A stretch of DNA of 64,000 nucleotides, taken from assembly GCF_000195275.1 (NCBI RefSeq), contig NC_015385.1, positions 2,372,501-2,436,500 on the forward strand. The letters run 5' to 3'. The notes under the pieces were generated by a model. The model saw only the letters and a program-made list of their open reading frames with translations. It was not told where the DNA came from and did not search any database. The position numbers were made by a program, and so were the translations under genes. Each line of letters begins with the position of its first letter. Within the stretch, counting starts at the first letter, position 1. Positions 60,684-64,000 of the stretch are shown piece after piece. This stretch comes from Treponema succinifaciens DSM 2489. GTDB lineage: Bacteria; Spirochaetota; Spirochaetia; Treponematales; Treponemataceae.

Positions 60684-61872
60684 GTCTTGAACTCTGTTTT
60701 CTATAAAATGCAGCTTGTTTTATAAGCTCCTCAACATCAGGCACATCAATTTTCCCGCCAACAATTTTTATATTCTGGTCATACTGAATCTGCCGGCAAG
60801 CTTCACCTTGCTGCTCACGCGGAATTGCACAAAGCTTAAACACATCCGTCAAAGAAAGTCCTGAATGATAAACGTTGCCTTTTACAAAAGGAACTTTTTG
60901 TTTTTCAATCTGAAGCGAAATCATGTCGATGAGTTTTTCTCTCAAATCGCCAAGTTGGGTATTTGCAAGCTGACGATGCATTGCCCAAAGACGTTCAGCA
61001 AACATCATCGTGAGTTTTGAAATCATCTGCGGCTGAGTTGTTACCATCTGATTGAAGTTAGCCATATTCACAACCATAAGACGGCAAGGTTCGTGTGCAA
61101 TCGCACTTGCAGAACGCGGCTTATTTTCTAGCAATGCCATTTCGCCAAACATATCGCCTTTCTTTAAAAGCGCAAGAGTAACTTCGTTTCCGTCTACAAC
61201 TTTTGAAATTCTCACAGAGCCTTCCTGAATTATAAACATATCAGCACCTTTCTGACATTCAGAAAAAATCATTGAGTCGGCAGGATACTCACGGAAAATT
61301 TCATTTGACGGCTCCAAGTAAGCGGCTTTTGCTCTTTGCCGCAAAGCAATAAATTTTCGCTTGGCATTTTCAATGTTGATTCCAGTTGAACACTGCTTTA
61401 AATACTGATAATATCCGTACAAAGCTATATTGTAATGTCCTGATTTTTCGTAATATTCCGCTATAGAAAAAAGAGATTCAGGTGAATCCAAAATAATATT
61501 TTTAAGCGTAAGCTTTGTAAGCCGGTCATTTACAATTCTCATGTCGCGGGCAAAAGAACGCACAATCTTCATAGCGACAGGCGTGTTTTTCATAATCAGC
61601 TCTGGATACTGGCTTTTATGAACCATGATTGCAACTACAGGCGTCAATGAAACAACATTTTTAGGCTGTCCATGACCGGACATACACGAAACTACTCCAA
61701 TAAAGTCGCCAGGACCTAAAATTTCAGGAGTTGTTCCCGGAATTGCAACTTCACTAAAGCATTTTACCCTTCCGCTTTGGATAATAAAAAATCTGTCATT
61801 TGCAGAAGTTCCTTCAACAAGAATATATGAGTTCTGCTTAAAATTAACAAATGAAAGCTGAAGCAATTTCAA
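60673..61872 (-). CDS. Protein with two cyclic-nucleotide-binding domains
   Basis: About 399 residues. Start is TTG 61872 or the in-frame TTG at 61866, which is better spaced from AAGGTGG. First CNB domain ~5-120 (IQSGRVKCFSEVAI, LGPGDFIGVVSC); second ~200-310 (IQEGSVRISKVVDGNEVTLAL, KKGDMFGEMALLENKPRSASAIAHEP with the phosphate-binding-cassette Arg-Ser-Ala). The C-terminal ~85 residues are helical, not a classical CRP HTH. A signalling protein, maybe not DNA-binding. Confidence 0.85.
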   Translation of the reverse strand: MKLLQLSFVNFKQNSYILVEGTSANDRFFIIQSGRVKCFSEVAIPGTTPEILGPGDFIGVVSCMSGHGQPKNVVSLTPVVAIMVHKSQYPELIMKNTPVAMKIVRSFARDMRIVNDRLTKLTLKNIILDSPESLFSIAEYYEKSGHYNIALYGYYQYLKQCSTGINIENAKRKFIALRQRAKAAYLEPSNEIFREYPADSMIFSECQKGADMFIIQEGSVRISKVVDGNEVTLALLKKGDMFGEMALLENKPRSASAIAHEPCRLMVVNMANFNQMVTTQPQMISKLTMMFAERLWAMHRQLANTQLGDLREKLIDMISLQIEKQKVPFVKGNVYHSGLSLTDVFKLCAIPREQQGEACRQIQYDQNIKIVGGKIDVPDVEELIKQAAFYRKQSSRHAN

Positions 61873-61880
61873 ACCACCTT

Positions 61881-62840
61881 CTAAACAAAAACAACTTCAC
61901 ATTCCAGCATAAAACCAGTCCGCTCTTTCACTTTTTCTTGAGCAAGCCGAACAAGTTTTTTTATATCGGAGCAAGTTGCGTTTCCTGCGTTGATAATTAT
62001 ATTTCCATGCCACGGAGCTATTTGCGCCCCGCCGATTTTTGCACCTTTCAAGCCAGCCTCATCAATAAGTCTTCCGCTCGGCTCTCCAAAATCCCTGTTA
62101 TTCTTAAAAACACTTCCAGAACTTGGAGCTTTAAAATGACCTTTTCGTTCTCTATCTTGTATAAAACTTTCGCACGCAGCTTTAAGCTCGGAGGCTTTTT
62201 CAGGCTGACATTTTTCTGCTTTAAAGGCAACTTTTGTTATAACAGCGGATTTTTCCATAAAAGGCGAATGTTTATAAGCCCACTGCGCACAATCTTTATT
62301 ATTATGATACATTTTTATATGTTTCTCAAGAAATTTATAGGAATTTTCATCAAAATTTTCCAAGTCAAGATATTCCACAAATTCGATTTTTGAGCTTATA
62401 TCATTTGAATAGCAACGGGCATTCATGTAGCAGGCTCCGCCGCAAGTTCCAGGAAGCCCCGCAAAAGATTCCATTCCAAGAATTCCATTTTCCGCAAAAA
62501 ATTCCACAGCACGATTGGTTTCAACTCCAGAGCCACAAACTACAATTCCGTTTTCAAATTTAATAGAAGAAAACGCATTCATTGAAATAATAACACCGCA
62601 AAATCCTTCATCGCTTACAATTAAATTGCTTCCGCCGCCAAGAATAAAAAAATCCACGGAATTTTTCTTGCATTCTGAAATAACAAGCGCAAGTGAAAAA
62701 ACATCTTCCGGCTCAACAAAAAGATCAGCATTTCCGCCGACTTTCATCGTTGTGTGAAGCCTCATCGGCTCATCAGGCAAAAACCGCCCTTTGTACAAGT
62801 TCTTGATATTTTCAACTATTTTGCGTATTCTGTTAGTCAT
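61881..62840 (-). CDS. murB: UDP-N-acetylenolpyruvoylglucosamine reductase
   Basis: 319 residues. FAD-binding GGGSNLIVSDEGFCGVIISM, YMNARCYSNDI, catalytic Ser in SSGSVFKN, late Glu in LECEVVF. Makes UDP-MurNAc for peptidoglycan. Reads toward the CNB gene, 8 nt away. Confidence 0.95.
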   Translation of the reverse strand: MTNRIRKIVENIKNLYKGRFLPDEPMRLHTTMKVGGNADLFVEPEDVFSLALVISECKKNSVDFFILGGGSNLIVSDEGFCGVIISMNAFSSIKFENGIVVCGSGVETNRAVEFFAENGILGMESFAGLPGTCGGACYMNARCYSNDISSKIEFVEYLDLENFDENSYKFLEKHIKMYHNNKDCAQWAYKHSPFMEKSAVITKVAFKAEKCQPEKASELKAACESFIQDRERKGHFKAPSSGSVFKNNRDFGEPSGRLIDEAGLKGAKIGGAQIAPWHGNIIINAGNATCSDIKKLVRLAQEKVKERTGFMLECEVVFV

Positions 62841-62932
62841 TGCATTTCATTTTATAGAAAAAAATTAAAAAAATCGATAGTGGAAACAAGCACTTAATAT
62901 AAAGCGCATAAGATTTTTCAACGGAGGAAAAA

Positions 62933-64000
62933 ATGGCGTTGAGACTTTACAACACAATGGGCCGCAAGATAGAAGAATTCGTTCCGATTCACGAGGGTTT
63001 TGTGGGATTTTACGGCTGCGGACCGACCGTCTACAACTACGCGCACATCGGAAACCTCCGCGCCTACGTCTTTCTTGACACGCTTGACCGCACGCTCACT
63101 TTCCTCGGATACGACAAAAAGCACGTGATGAACATAACCGACATCGGACATCTTACAGGAGACGCAGACGAGGGCGAGGACAAAATGCTCAAGACGGCAC
63201 AGGAACGCCACCAGTCGGTTCTTGAAGTCGCCAAATTCTACACGGACGCTTTTTTCAATGACATCGACAGGCTGAACATAATCAGGCCGGATGTCGTCTG
63301 CAAGGCGACTGAGCACGTCCAGGACATGATTGAGCTTATCAAGAGAATCGAAGCGAACGGACACACCTATATGTCCGGCGGAAACCTCTACTACGACGTT
63401 ACGACCTACCCCGACTACGGAAAGCTCGCCAACCTGAATCTTGACGATTTGAAAGCCGGGGCAAGAATCGAAGTTGACCAGAACAAGCGCAATCCCTACG
63501 ACTTTGTCCTCTGGTTCACAAAATCAAAATTTGAAAATCAGGCCCTGACCTGGGACTCGCCTTGGGGAAGAGGCTATCCGGGCTGGCACATCGAATGTTC
63601 CGCAATGAGCATGAAATACCTCGGTGAGCATTTTGACATCCACACGGGCGGAATTGACCACATTCCGATTCACCACACGAACGAAATCGCACAGTCGGAA
63701 GGCGCGACCGGCCACAAATGGGTTAACTACTGGCTCCACAACGAATTCCTTGTAATCGCAAAAGACAAAAAAGCCGCAGAATCTGGTCAGGCAGAAAAAA
63801 TGTCAAAGTCTCACGGTAACTTTTTGACGCTTCAGTCATTAATAGACAAAGGCTACAATCCGCTTGACTACAGATTTTTTCTTTTGGGAGGACATTACCG
63901 CAAGCAAATTTATTTCAGCTGGGACGCAATGGATTCAGCAAAAAATTCAAGAACGGCTCTTGTTCAGCGTGTTGCCCGGCTTGCTCAAAATGCAGGTGGC
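62933..64000 (+). CDS. cysS: Cysteinyl-tRNA synthetase (3' end outside window)
   Basis: Open from ATG 62933 (GGAGG upstream) to the window end, ~356 residues. HIGH-type motif [11 protein letters not shown], zinc ligands C (FYGCGPTVY), C and H ([18 protein letters not shown]), and EKMSKSHGN. Composition changes within the gene: up to about 63750 codons are markedly G/C-richer than the flanks, then they return to the local A/T-rich style. Confidence 0.95.
   Translation, partial: MALRLYNTMGRKIEEFVPIHEGFVGFYGCGPTVYNYAHIGNLRAYVFLDTLDRTLTFLGYDKKHVMNITDIGHLTGDADEGEDKMLKTAQERHQSVLEVAKFYTDAFFNDIDRLNIIRPDVVCKATEHVQDMIELIKRIEANGHTYMSGGNLYYDVTTYPDYGKLANLNLDDLKAGARIEVDQNKRNPYDFVLWFTKSKFENQALTWDSPWGRGYPGWHIECSAMSMKYLGEHFDIHTGGIDHIPIHHTNEIAQSEGATGHKWVNYWLHNEFLVIAKDKKAAESGQAEKMSKSHGNFLTLQSLIDKGYNPLDYRFFLLGGHYRKQIYFSWDAMDSAKNSRTALVQRVARLAQNAGG

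Noticed and set aside
16930-62930. tRNA genes in the intergenic gaps
   Set aside because: I looked for T-loop and acceptor signatures; the few GGTTCGA strings lie inside coding genes and do not fold.

Overview
The window looks like a chromosome segment of a spirochaete, most likely a host-associated Treponema. Nothing was searched; the assignment rests on recognisable protein families and their combination: ptsI, hprK and ptsH with no sugar permease in view, fused ispDF, CarD, a LacI-type sensor fused to GGDEF, PilZ and TPR proteins, SUMF1-type secreted proteins, and AT-rich DNA with A/T-ending codons. No rRNA, tRNA, CRISPR array or transposase was seen.

Layout. 1-17 kb is ordinary core genome: an acyl-CoA synthetase end, an Rsm22-like methyltransferase, a MerR regulator, der, ptsI, a diguanylate cyclase, a lytic transglycosylase, a DUF1538/PII-like/birA operon, an aminopeptidase/HAD/luxS operon, and carD-ispDF. 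17-38 kb is an accessory island: a RelB/YafQ-like toxin-antitoxin pair, two divergent XRE-controlled clusters of small secreted and membrane proteins, an XRE-ImmA/IrrE-DUF4469 module, vapBC, a GIY-YIG protein, a two-component system, and many decaying genes with in-frame stops, frameshifts or truncations. 38-64 kb returns to core genome: TetR with a CmpB-like membrane protein, serC-serA, a copper cluster (CsoR, HMA protein, CopA with a fused CopZ-like tail), an M16 peptidase, a RecQ-family helicase, a cation antiporter with a PTS EIIA domain, hprK-ptsH-lexA-holA, rpsD, PilZ-TPR, a murB/cyclic-nucleotide-binding/DUF192 operon, and the start of cysS.

How the parts may connect. EI (ptsI), HPr, HPr kinase and an EIIA domain fused to an antiporter lie in one window without any EIIB or EIIC, which suggests a regulatory PTS acting partly on ion transport. 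ptsI, hprK and the relB-like gene have consensus-like promoters whose -10 box ends exactly 6 nt before the ATG, and carD and the GGDEF gene have the same arrangement at 9 nt. All five lack a Shine-Dalgarno sequence, so leaderless mRNAs are likely common here. The most unusual region is 17.6-28.4 kb: two clusters each start with a leftward XRE gene, continue with rightward genes for secreted or membrane proteins of unknown function, and end with a leftward 3' remnant of an XRE gene. This looks like repeated cassette insertion by recombination at XRE genes.
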